A DNA stretch of 64,000 nucleotides from an uncultured Bacteroidales bacterium (GTDB lineage Bacteria > Bacteroidota > Bacteroidia > Bacteroidales > Paludibacteraceae), in assembly GCA_947164985.1 (NCBI GenBank), contig CAMUYI010000007.1:1-64000 (forward strand), written 5' to 3'. The notes beneath the pieces were generated by a model. It saw only the letters and a list, made by a program, of their open reading frames with translations, was not told the DNA's origin and ran no database searches. The stretch's first letter is position 1. Every line of letters starts with the position of its first letter. The translations under genes were made by a program, and so were the position numbers. Below are positions 44,241 to 52,368 of this stretch, one piece after another.

Positions 44241-45292
44241 AAAAGATAGTTATTTTGCTCTTAGGAGCGATGATGAGTGTTGCGCTGAGTGCGCAAGTAT
44301 TGGAAGAGAACGAGTCGGCACTGGTGTATTATAGTCCGAAAACGAGTGTGACTTTGGATTTTACCTACACGGTTGAGACGCAAGTTCGCGGACAGTTTGC
44401 GGAATATGCAGAGTCCATGTTGGATATCCATGACGCGGTGAAGGAGACCAATACAAATTATGCGATCAAGGATGTCAAGATCGGAACTTCGACCTCCACG
44501 GACTATACCCGTCCGCATAAAGTGAAGACCGATGCGGGTTTTCCGGTGCTGCTTAACATCAACGACCGCGGTCTGTTGACAGGTTATAATGTACCGCTGC
44601 CTGAGAAGAAAGCACCCTTCAAGTCGAATGTGCATGATTGCAAGGCCGCTAACCCCAAAGCACCTAAAATGCAAGCACCTCCCTATCTGGAAGAGGTACT
44701 GAAAGCTGCGACTCCGGAGGCACAGGCATTTGAAGTAGCCAAGCAAATCTTCCATTTGCGTGAGACGCGCATGTACCTCATCAACGGTGAGGTAGAACAT
44801 GCGCCGGCAGACGGTAAGGCGATGGAGTTGGTGTTGGACGAGTTGAATCGCCAGGAGCAAGCCTTGATCCGGTTGTTTGTGGGCGAGAAAAAGACCCGCC
44901 GCGAGCATAAGACCATTCGTATTGAACCGACCAACAATGGACAACAGCTTTTCTTCTCCGACGAGAACGGATTCACCGACGGTGACAATATCGATGCGGA
45001 CACAATCGAAGTGCGTATGGTTTGTAAACAACAGACCCGCAAACCGGCTGTAGTTGAGGAGAAGAAAGGTAAGAAGAAAGGCGAGAACGAGTTGACGCAG
45101 ATCGAATATAACATCCCGGGAAGTTGTCAGGTAAGTGTGCTGTATAAAAACCACAGCCTGGCTGACCGCACCGTACCGATTGCACAGTTGGGTATTGACG
45201 TGGCCCTTCCGAAGAGTATGTTCATCGGCACCGAACTGCCGAAGATTATTTTTAGCGACAAAACCGGAAATATCGTTTCTATCAGCAAATGA
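44237..45292 (+). CDS. DUF4831 family exported protein
   Basis: 351 aa from the ATG at 44237, which overlaps the aroE stop (ATGA) and starts a clean signal peptide (MKKIVILLLGAMMSVALSAQ); a longer in-frame extension upstream is rejected. The body matches DUF4831 of Bacteroidetes (ALVYYSPKTSVTLDFTYTVE, FAEYAESML, and a late GSCQVSVLY). Periplasmic or outer-membrane associated; function unknown. A low-complexity KKGKKKG linker is near 310. It sits directly before the PorD gene. Confidence 0.85.
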   Translation: MKKIVILLLGAMMSVALSAQVLEENESALVYYSPKTSVTLDFTYTVETQVRGQFAEYAESMLDIHDAVKETNTNYAIKDVKIGTSTSTDYTRPHKVKTDAGFPVLLNINDRGLLTGYNVPLPEKKAPFKSNVHDCKAANPKAPKMQAPPYLEEVLKAATPEAQAFEVAKQIFHLRETRMYLINGEVEHAPADGKAMELVLDELNRQEQALIRLFVGEKKTRREHKTIRIEPTNNGQQLFFSDENGFTDGDNIDADTIEVRMVCKQQTRKPAVVEEKKGKKKGENELTQIEYNIPGSCQVSVLYKNHSLADRTVPIAQLGIDVALPKSMFIGTELPKIIFSDKTGNIVSISK

Positions 45293-46194
45293 GAAAGTTT
45301 TTTTACATAGCTTGCATGCTGTGCGCCGTAAGCATAGCGAGTGCACAGGAGATCAACTGTACGGTGACCATCAACTCCGATCAGATAGAAGGTTCGAACA
45401 AGCAGGTCTTCGAGACACTCAAGGCCGGTATTCAGGATTATATCAGTCAAAACCGATGGACCAACATGACCTATGCCGAGCATGAGAAGATCGAGTGCAG
45501 CATGCTCATTGTCGTCAATGAGGTAGCGGACAACATGTATAAATGCGAGATGACCTTGCAGACTCGTCGTCCTGTGTACGGAACGACCTACTCTACGCCG
45601 CTTTTGAACTTCGTGGACAAGAGTTTTAACTTCACCTACCAGGAGTTCGACCGTATCGAGTGGCAACAAAACACGTTCACCACGAACCTGACAGCGATGT
45701 TGGCGTACTACTGTTACCTGATCATCGGTCATGACCAAGATAGTTTCCAACGTTTAGGCGGTACACCTTTCTTTGAGGCTTGTTCGGAGATCGTCAATGT
45801 GTGCCAGAGTGCCAGCATGGATCAGTCGGAACAGAAAGGATGGTTGGCTTTTGATAGTAACCGAAACCGTTACGCGTTGATAAGCAATCTATTAGACGAG
45901 TCCTTCAAGAAATACCGCAACTATTACTACGAGTATCATCGTCTGGGGCTGGACGAGATGAGCGCTAATGTAACAAACGGTAGAGCCCGTATCGCGGAAG
46001 GCATGCCGGTTTTGAAAGAAGCCTACCGTGCCCGCCCTGCAACATATGTCATCAATACCTTCCTCGACGCCAAGTCGCAAGAACTGGTAGATATCTTCCG
46101 TAAGGGAACGAACAAAGAGAAGAAAACGGTTTATGAGATCTTGACGGACATCGATCCGACAAGATCAACCACATACGATCAAATTAACGAATAA
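45289..46194 (+). CDS. porD: PorD-type T9SS protein (DUF4835)
   Basis: 301 aa with a signal peptide (MRKFFYIACMLCAVSIASAQ). The body is DUF4835, known as PorD in type IX secretion: INCTVTINSDQIEGSNKQVFETL, RPVYGTTYSTPLLNFVDKSF (in parts), FNFTYQEFDRI and LDAKSQELVDIFRKG. It is a periplasmic/outer-membrane protein needed for T9SS in studied species. The preceding gene overlaps it by 4 bases, the following recN by one base. Confidence 0.85.
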   Translation: MRKFFYIACMLCAVSIASAQEINCTVTINSDQIEGSNKQVFETLKAGIQDYISQNRWTNMTYAEHEKIECSMLIVVNEVADNMYKCEMTLQTRRPVYGTTYSTPLLNFVDKSFNFTYQEFDRIEWQQNTFTTNLTAMLAYYCYLIIGHDQDSFQRLGGTPFFEACSEIVNVCQSASMDQSEQKGWLAFDSNRNRYALISNLLDESFKKYRNYYYEYHRLGLDEMSANVTNGRARIAEGMPVLKEAYRARPATYVINTFLDAKSQELVDIFRKGTNKEKKTVYEILTDIDPTRSTTYDQINE

Positions 46195-47771
46195 TGCTCA
46201 AGCATTTACACATACAGAATTACGCGCTGATCAGTCATCTGGACATGGATTTTGCGGACGGTTTCTCGGTCATGACCGGTGAGACGGGTTCGGGTAAGAC
46301 CATTATCTTAGGTGCGTTAGCTTTGGTACTGGGCGCTCGTGCAGACAGCAAAGCCATCACGGACGGCGAAGACAAATGTATTATCGAGGCAGAGTTCTCC
46401 GATTATATCATTCGTCGGGAACTATACGCTAACGGAAAGAGTCGTTCGTTCGTGGACGACAGTGTGGTGACCTTGCAAGAACTGAAAGTATTGGCGAACC
46501 AACTGATCGATATCCATTCGCAACATGCGAACTTGCTCATCGAGAATGCGGATTTTCAGTTAGAGGTCATTGATGCGGTTGCACAGAACGAAGCGTTGAA
46601 AGACCAATACAGCACCGACTATACCGCTTATATCGCAGCCTTGGAGGCCTTGCATAAGTTACAAGTCTTGGCCAAGAAAAGTCAGCAGGACGCCGATTAT
46701 ATCCAGTATCGTTATCAACTATTGGACGAAGCGAACCTGCAGGACGGAGAGTTGGAAGAGTTGGAGCAAGAACAATACCGCTTGAGTCATGCGGAGGAGA
46801 TCCGTACAGCTTTGGAGACCGCGGTTGTTGCACTCAACGGTGAGCAAGGCAGCGCGATCGAAGCTCTGCGTACATGTCGTCTGGACGATGCGGCACCGGA
46901 GTTGCAAGAGCGGATTGAAAGTGCACGGATCGAGTTACAGGACATTGCAGAAGAAGCCGAACGCATGGCGAACCGCGTGGAGATGGATCCGCAACGCTTG
47001 GAATGGGTAGAAGAGCGTATAGGAGCGTTGGAAGAACTGAAACGTAAGTTCAGTGCCGAAACGATCGAAGAATTGATTGCGATGCGGGATGAGTTGGCGG
47101 AACAAGTGAACCGTTTGGACTCATTTGACTTTGATATCGCTAAGGCCCAGAAAGAGGTAGATGCCCAAAAGGCGACCTTAACCAAGTCTGCCAAAGAGCT
47201 CACAGAAAGTAGAAAGAAAATTATCCCGCATATATGCGAGATGCTCATTAGCGGCCTCACCCGCTTGGGCGTAGCGCATGCAAAAGTGGAGATCCCGATC
47301 ACTCCAACGGAAGACTTTACTCCAACCGGCTGCGACGAGGTGCAGTTGTTGTTTGCCGCTAACCTCAACCAGAGTCTGAGAAACGTGAGTGAAGTAGCCT
47401 CCGGCGGTGAGATTAGTCGATTAATGCTTTGCGTAAAAGCCTTAATCGCCAGCACCAAAGGGCTACCGACTATCATCTTTGATGAGATAGATACCGGTGT
47501 CAGCGGAGATATTGCTACACAAATGGCTGCTATCATGAATGAAATGGCGGGGCACCGACAGATCATCGCCATTACGCATTTGCCGCAGATAGCCGCCAAG
47601 GGTACGCACCATTACAAAGTTTATAAAGCCGATACGGACAAACGTACCGAGACCCATATACGTCTTCTGAATGACGAAGAACGCATTACGGAGATTGCTT
47701 CGATGGTAAGCGGTAAGAACGTCACCGAAGCAGCACTAAAAACAGCCAAAGAACTACTATGTTGCCATTAG
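46194..47771 (+). CDS. recN: DNA repair protein RecN
   Basis: SMC-like ATPase that acts early in double-strand break repair. 525 aa. Seen: MLKHLHIQNYALISHLDMDF, Walker A GETGSGKTIILGA (about 30-42), long coiled-coil arms (about 150-370), ABC signature VASGGEISRLML, Walker B PTIIFDEIDTGVSGDIA and the final ITHLPQIAAKGTHHY. The start (TAATG) follows the porD stop directly. Confidence 0.96.
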   Translation: MLKHLHIQNYALISHLDMDFADGFSVMTGETGSGKTIILGALALVLGARADSKAITDGEDKCIIEAEFSDYIIRRELYANGKSRSFVDDSVVTLQELKVLANQLIDIHSQHANLLIENADFQLEVIDAVAQNEALKDQYSTDYTAYIAALEALHKLQVLAKKSQQDADYIQYRYQLLDEANLQDGELEELEQEQYRLSHAEEIRTALETAVVALNGEQGSAIEALRTCRLDDAAPELQERIESARIELQDIAEEAERMANRVEMDPQRLEWVEERIGALEELKRKFSAETIEELIAMRDELAEQVNRLDSFDFDIAKAQKEVDAQKATLTKSAKELTESRKKIIPHICEMLISGLTRLGVAHAKVEIPITPTEDFTPTGCDEVQLLFAANLNQSLRNVSEVASGGEISRLMLCVKALIASTKGLPTIIFDEIDTGVSGDIATQMAAIMNEMAGHRQIIAITHLPQIAAKGTHHYKVYKADTDKRTETHIRLLNDEERITEIASMVSGKNVTEAALKTAKELLCCH

Positions 47772-48979
47772 CAGAACGCATGCGTCCAAAGACCTTGGAC
47801 GAATACATAGGACAGAAACATCTGGTAGGTAAAGGAGCAATCCTACGACAGATGATTGAAAGCGGGAACATCGCCAGCTTCATTCTGTGGGGACCTCCGG
47901 GCGTAGGTAAGACGACCCTTGCGCGTATCATTGCGCACCAGTTACAACGTCCGTTCTACACCTTGAGTGCCGTGACAAGCGGTGTGAAGGAGGTGCGGGA
48001 TGTGATCGACAAAGCCAAACGCAATGCGAGTCTCAATAGCGGACTCTTTGCTCCTGCCGATAGCCGAAGTCCGATTCTCTTCATCGATGAGATCCACCGT
48101 TTCAGCAAGAGTCAGCAGGACAGCTTGTTGGGTGCCGTAGAAGAAGGTACGATCACGCTGGTCGGTGCAACCACCGAGAACCCGTCGTTTGAGGTCATCA
48201 CTCCGCTGCTGAGTCGCTGTCAGGTGTATGTACTCAAGTCCTTGGACAAGAGCGACCTGCTCGAATTGCTCAACCGCGTATTGACCCAAGACGCGTATAT
48301 CAAATCGCTTGGATTGCAAGTTAAGAATACCGAAGCCCTACTCCGTTACAGCGGAGGAGACGCACGTAAATTACTCAATATCATCGAACTGGTAAGCAAC
48401 AGTGGTGTCAAGGTTATTGACAACGAGACGGTGACCAAGCAACTACAGCAGAATCCCGTCGCTTACGACAAAGACGGCGAAATGCACTATGACATCATCT
48501 CGGCGTTCATCAAGTCGGTGCGTGGCAGTGATCCGCAAGCGGCGATCTATTGGTTGGCACGTATGATCGAAGGAGGCGAAGACCCGAAGTTCATCGCCCG
48601 CCGTCTGGTGATATTGGCAAGCGAAGATATCGGGCTTGCGAACCCGAACGCGATGTTACTTGCCAATACTTGCTTTGATGTTGTGAATAAAATCGGTTGG
48701 CCGGAAGGACGTATTCCTTTGGCAGAAACGACGATCTATTTGGCGACTTGTAAGAAAGATAACTCTGCCTATCTGGCGATCGACGAGGCTTTAGCGAAAG
48801 TAAAAGAGACCGGTAACTTACCCGTTCCGCTCCACCTGCGCAACGCCCCAACAAGCCTGATGAAAGAGTTAGGTTATGCCGACGGCTACCTGTACCCGCA
48901 TGACTATCCGGGACACTGGATCGCACAGCAGTACTTGCCCGACGAGTTACAAGGAACGGTGTTTTGGAAGAAGGATTAG
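47759..48979 (+). CDS. rarA: Replication-associated recombination ATPase RarA
   Basis: AAA+ clamp-loader-like ATPase (MgsA/WRNIP1 family) acting at stalled forks. 406 aa. Seen: LAERMRPKTLDEYIGQKHLVG, Walker A GPPGVGKTTLA (about 44-54), DEIHRFSKSQQD, sensor GATTENPSFEV, and the C-terminal MgsA part (LGYADGYLYPHDYPGHW). It overlaps recN by 13 bases. Its stop codon lies in an 8-base array. Confidence 0.96.
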   Translation: MLPLAERMRPKTLDEYIGQKHLVGKGAILRQMIESGNIASFILWGPPGVGKTTLARIIAHQLQRPFYTLSAVTSGVKEVRDVIDKAKRNASLNSGLFAPADSRSPILFIDEIHRFSKSQQDSLLGAVEEGTITLVGATTENPSFEVITPLLSRCQVYVLKSLDKSDLLELLNRVLTQDAYIKSLGLQVKNTEALLRYSGGDARKLLNIIELVSNSGVKVIDNETVTKQLQQNPVAYDKDGEMHYDIISAFIKSVRGSDPQAAIYWLARMIEGGEDPKFIARRLVILASEDIGLANPNAMLLANTCFDVVNKIGWPEGRIPLAETTIYLATCKKDNSAYLAIDEALAKVKETGNLPVPLHLRNAPTSLMKELGYADGYLYPHDYPGHWIAQQYLPDELQGTVFWKKD

Positions 48980-49004
48980 TGGATTAGGGGGTTAGTGGAT
49001 TAGT
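48973..49004. repeat. 8-base array (GGATTAGT) between rarA and hemW
   Basis: Four octamers: GGATTAGT, GGATTAGG, GGGTTAGT, GGATTAGT. The rarA stop (TAG) is in the first and the hemW GTG start begins in the last. Confidence 0.9.
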
Positions 49005-50076
49005 GGCTGGTATATACGTACATATTCCGTTTTGCAAGAGGCGATGTCGGTACTGCGATTTCTTCTCTACAACGATGTTGGAGAGGAGAGAGGAATATGT
49101 AGCAGCCTTGGTCAAGGAGATAGCGGCACGAAAGGATGAGGCAGGTGAGCCTATCCGAACGGTGTATATCGGCGGCGGTACGCCGAGCACCTTAACGCCG
49201 CAAGACATAGCGCGTATCGTAAAGGCCGTAGGTATTGATGAAGCGGAAGAGGTCACAATGGAACTCAACCCGGGCGATGCATCGCCAGCGTACATGCAGG
49301 CTTTGCGCAACATAGGCATTGACCGTCTGTCGATCGGTATTCAGTCCTTTCAGGACGACTTACTGCAGTTGATAGGCCGGAGACATGATGCGCAGCAAGC
49401 GATAGACGCCGTTCGCATGGCGCAAGAGGCAGGATTTGGGAACCTATCCATCGACCTGATGTACGCGCTGCCGACGCAGACGATGGAGAAATGGCAGGCA
49501 GATATAGAGACAGCAATAGGTCTTGGTGTACAACATATATCGAGTTACGGGCTGATCTACGAAGACGGTACGGCATTGACCCAAGCGGTAGAGAACGGAG
49601 CATTAGAAGCGATTGACGAAGAGACGGAGAATGCAATGTACGATGCGTTATGTGAACGATTGAAACAAGCAGGATTCGTGCATTATGAGGTGAGTAATTT
49701 TGCCTTACCGGGCTACGAAGCAAAGCATAACAGTCGGTACTGGGATCACACACCTTATATAGGTGTAGGCGCAGGCGCGCACACGTATGTACCGCCTGTT
49801 CGGAGTTGGAACAAGGATGACTTGGAGGGATATCTAAAAGGCGAAGAGGTACGTGAAAGTGAGCTGTTAACCGAGACCGATCTGTACAACGAACGGATTA
49901 TGTTGGGGTTGAGGACAAGTCGAGGCATTGCCGATCCATTATCGGTCCATTCTCGTAAGATAACGACCGATTATATCCGAAAAGGCTTGTTGCGCAAGAC
50001 CGATGACGGACGAGTTGTGGCTACGCAAGAAGGGATACATATATTAAACAGAATAATTGAAGATTTGATGATATGA
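49003..50076 (+). CDS. hemW: Radical SAM protein HemW (heme chaperone)
   Basis: 357 aa. GTG start inside the preceding array. Seen: the 4Fe-4S motif CKRRCRYCDF (C-x3-C-x2-C, with the HIPFC lead-in at about 7-11), YIGGGTPSTL, GIQSFQDDLLQLIGR, and HYEVSNFALPGYEAKHNSRYW. The Cys after the CxxxCxxC motif that marks HemN is absent, which fits HemW. HemW inserts heme into respiratory proteins. Overlaps the PBP gene by 4 bases. Confidence 0.93.
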   Translation: MAGIYVHIPFCKRRCRYCDFFSTTMLERREEYVAALVKEIAARKDEAGEPIRTVYIGGGTPSTLTPQDIARIVKAVGIDEAEEVTMELNPGDASPAYMQALRNIGIDRLSIGIQSFQDDLLQLIGRRHDAQQAIDAVRMAQEAGFGNLSIDLMYALPTQTMEKWQADIETAIGLGVQHISSYGLIYEDGTALTQAVENGALEAIDEETENAMYDALCERLKQAGFVHYEVSNFALPGYEAKHNSRYWDHTPYIGVGAGAHTYVPPVRSWNKDDLEGYLKGEEVRESELLTETDLYNERIMLGLRTSRGIADPLSVHSRKITTDYIRKGLLRKTDDGRVVATQEGIHILNRIIEDLMI

Positions 50077-52340
50077 ACACAAAGAGTTGGTATAAACCGT
50101 TTTTAGCATGGTTTTGGGGGCTTTTCATAGGAGGGCTCTTGGTGATTTGGTTTGTGATGTGGTTGATCACCCGCGGTGTACTGGGCTATCTGCCGCCTTT
50201 GGAGGAGTTACAAAACCCGAAGAACAACTTCGCCAGCGAGATCATCTCGTCCGACATGCAGTCCTTGGGTCGTTATTACCGCTACGAGAACCGCATCGGT
50301 GTGCAATATACCGATTTGTCGCCGAATATCATCAACGCGTTGATCGCTACCGAGGACGCCCGTTTCTACCAACATACGGGTGTAGATTTCAAGTCTCTCT
50401 TCCGCGCCATCCTAAAACTGGGTCGTGCCGGCGGCGGTTCTACCCTCACCCAGCAGTTAGCCAAGCAGTTATGGTCGCCTCGCGCCAATAACATCTTCGA
50501 GCGTGCGATGCAGAAACCCATCGAGTGGATCATTGCTACGAAGTTAGAGCGCCTCTACTCGAAGGACGAGATCTTGCTTATGTACCTCAACCAGTTCGAT
50601 TTTCTCTATAATGCCGTAGGTATTCAGTCCGCATCGCAGGTCTATTTCTCTACTACCCCGGCTAAACTGAAGATGGAAGAAGCAGCAATGCTGGTAGGTA
50701 TGTGTAAGAACCCCTCGCTGTATAACCCCGTTCGTCATCCCGAACGTGCTACGCGACGTCGTAACACGGTATTGAGTCAAATGGAGAAATACCATTATAT
50801 CGACGAGGTTACCCGCGATTCCGTTATGGCTTTGCCGCTGGAGTTGCATTACCGTTCGGTAGATCACAAGCAAGGTACGGCACCCTATTTCCGAGAGTAT
50901 CTGCGCGGTGTATTGACCGCCAAGGAGCCGCGCGAGAGTGAGTACGCGGAATGGAACAAGCAACAATATGAGTTGGATAAATGGAGTTGGGAGAACAACC
51001 CCTTGTACGGTTTTTGCGAGAAGAACAAGAAACCCGACGGCACCCATTACGACATCTATCAGGATGGTCTGAAGATCTACACGACCATCGATTCGCGTAT
51101 GCAGCGGTACGCCGAAGAGGCGGTGAGCGAACATATGCAAGCGCAGCAGAAAGCCTTCTTCCGTGAACTCAAACGCAAGAAGAACGCGCCTTTCTCCAAA
51201 CAGTTGACACAAGAAGAGGTAGACGGAATCATGAACCGCTCCATGCGTCAGACGGACCGTTACCGTATCATGAAACGTGCCGGATACAGTCACGACTCCA
51301 TCATGGCGGCCTTCATGACGCCGCGCGAGATGCAGGTCTTCACCTACGACGGCATCATCGACACCGTTATGAGTCCGTATGACTCTATAAAATGGCAGAA
51401 GAGTTTCCTGCGTTGCGGCTTCATGTCCATGGATCCGCATAGCGGTCATGTCAAAGCATATGTAGGCGGACCTAACTTCAGCTATTTCCAATACGACATG
51501 ACGACTAAGGGTCGTCGGCAGGTGGGTTCGACCGTGAAGCCTTACCTCTACACCTTAGCCATGGATGAAGGCATGTGGCCTTGTGAGACCTGGGTGTATG
51601 ACTCCGTGGTCTTCATCCTGCCCGACGGCACCCGTTACGTACCGCGTGATACGCACGATAAGTACCAAGGTGACACCGTAACACTCACCTGGGGACTCAA
51701 AGAGTCATCTAACTGGATGTCAGCGTATTTGATGTCGCTCTTCACACCGGAACAGTTAGTGAAGATGATGCGGTCATTCGGTATTCAGGGACAATTAGAT
51801 CCGGTCGTTTCACTTTGTCTCGGTCCGTGTGAAGTGACGGTTGCGGAGATGGTAGATGCCTATACTGCCTTTGCCAACAAAGGTATCCGAACCGAACCGC
51901 TCTACGTCACCCGTATTGAAGATGCCAACGGTAATGTGATCGGTAGCTTCACCCCGCGTACCCACGAAATCATCAGCGAGACAACGGCTTATAAGATGAT
52001 TTACATGCTTCGTCAAGTGATTGACCACGGAACGGGTGTTCGCATGCGGTACAGATACGGTATCTCGGCACCGATGGGAGGTAAAACTGGTACGACGAAC
52101 AATAACTCCGACGGTTGGTTCATGTGCTTTACTCCTTCGCTGGTTAGCGGAACATGGGTAGGCGGAGAAGACCGTGGTATCCATTTTGATAATATGGCAG
52201 AAGGACAAGGTGCGTCAATGGCGCTGCCTATCTGTGCACTCTATATGCAAAAAGTACTCGCAGATCAGGAATTGGGTTATAATCCCGAGGAGCAGTTCGA
52301 TGTACCGGCATGGTTTGATCCGAATGAAGGATGTAAGTAA
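50073..52340 (+). CDS. Class A penicillin-binding protein (PBP1a type)
   Basis: 755 aa, inner membrane, bifunctional. Seen: one N-terminal helix (about 12-34), glycosyltransferase GT51 with ATEDARFYQHTGVDF (catalytic Glu about 94) and GGSTLTQQLAKQLW, then the transpeptidase with SxxK in GSTVKPYLY (Ser about 486), SxN in SSNWMS and KTGTT (about 670). It polymerises and cross-links peptidoglycan. It is followed by a heptamer array and a TPR protein. Confidence 0.95.
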   Translation: MNTKSWYKPFLAWFWGLFIGGLLVIWFVMWLITRGVLGYLPPLEELQNPKNNFASEIISSDMQSLGRYYRYENRIGVQYTDLSPNIINALIATEDARFYQHTGVDFKSLFRAILKLGRAGGGSTLTQQLAKQLWSPRANNIFERAMQKPIEWIIATKLERLYSKDEILLMYLNQFDFLYNAVGIQSASQVYFSTTPAKLKMEEAAMLVGMCKNPSLYNPVRHPERATRRRNTVLSQMEKYHYIDEVTRDSVMALPLELHYRSVDHKQGTAPYFREYLRGVLTAKEPRESEYAEWNKQQYELDKWSWENNPLYGFCEKNKKPDGTHYDIYQDGLKIYTTIDSRMQRYAEEAVSEHMQAQQKAFFRELKRKKNAPFSKQLTQEEVDGIMNRSMRQTDRYRIMKRAGYSHDSIMAAFMTPREMQVFTYDGIIDTVMSPYDSIKWQKSFLRCGFMSMDPHSGHVKAYVGGPNFSYFQYDMTTKGRRQVGSTVKPYLYTLAMDEGMWPCETWVYDSVVFILPDGTRYVPRDTHDKYQGDTVTLTWGLKESSNWMSAYLMSLFTPEQLVKMMRSFGIQGQLDPVVSLCLGPCEVTVAEMVDAYTAFANKGIRTEPLYVTRIEDANGNVIGSFTPRTHEIISETTAYKMIYMLRQVIDHGTGVRMRYRYGISAPMGGKTGTTNNNSDGWFMCFTPSLVSGTWVGGEDRGIHFDNMAEGQGASMALPICALYMQKVLADQELGYNPEEQFDVPAWFDPNEGCK

Positions 52341-52368
52341 AGTTGAAAGTTGAGAGTTGAAAGTTGAA
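52341..52368. repeat. Heptamer array (AGTTGAA) between the PBP and TPR genes
   Basis: Four units: AGTTGAA, AGTTGAG, AGTTGAA, AGTTGAA. The TTG start codon of the TPR gene (52364) lies in the last unit. Confidence 0.9.

Noticed and set aside
44261..45346. Open frame of 361 codons opposite the DUF4831 gene
   Set aside because: An antisense shadow; the plus-strand gene has a signal peptide and family match.
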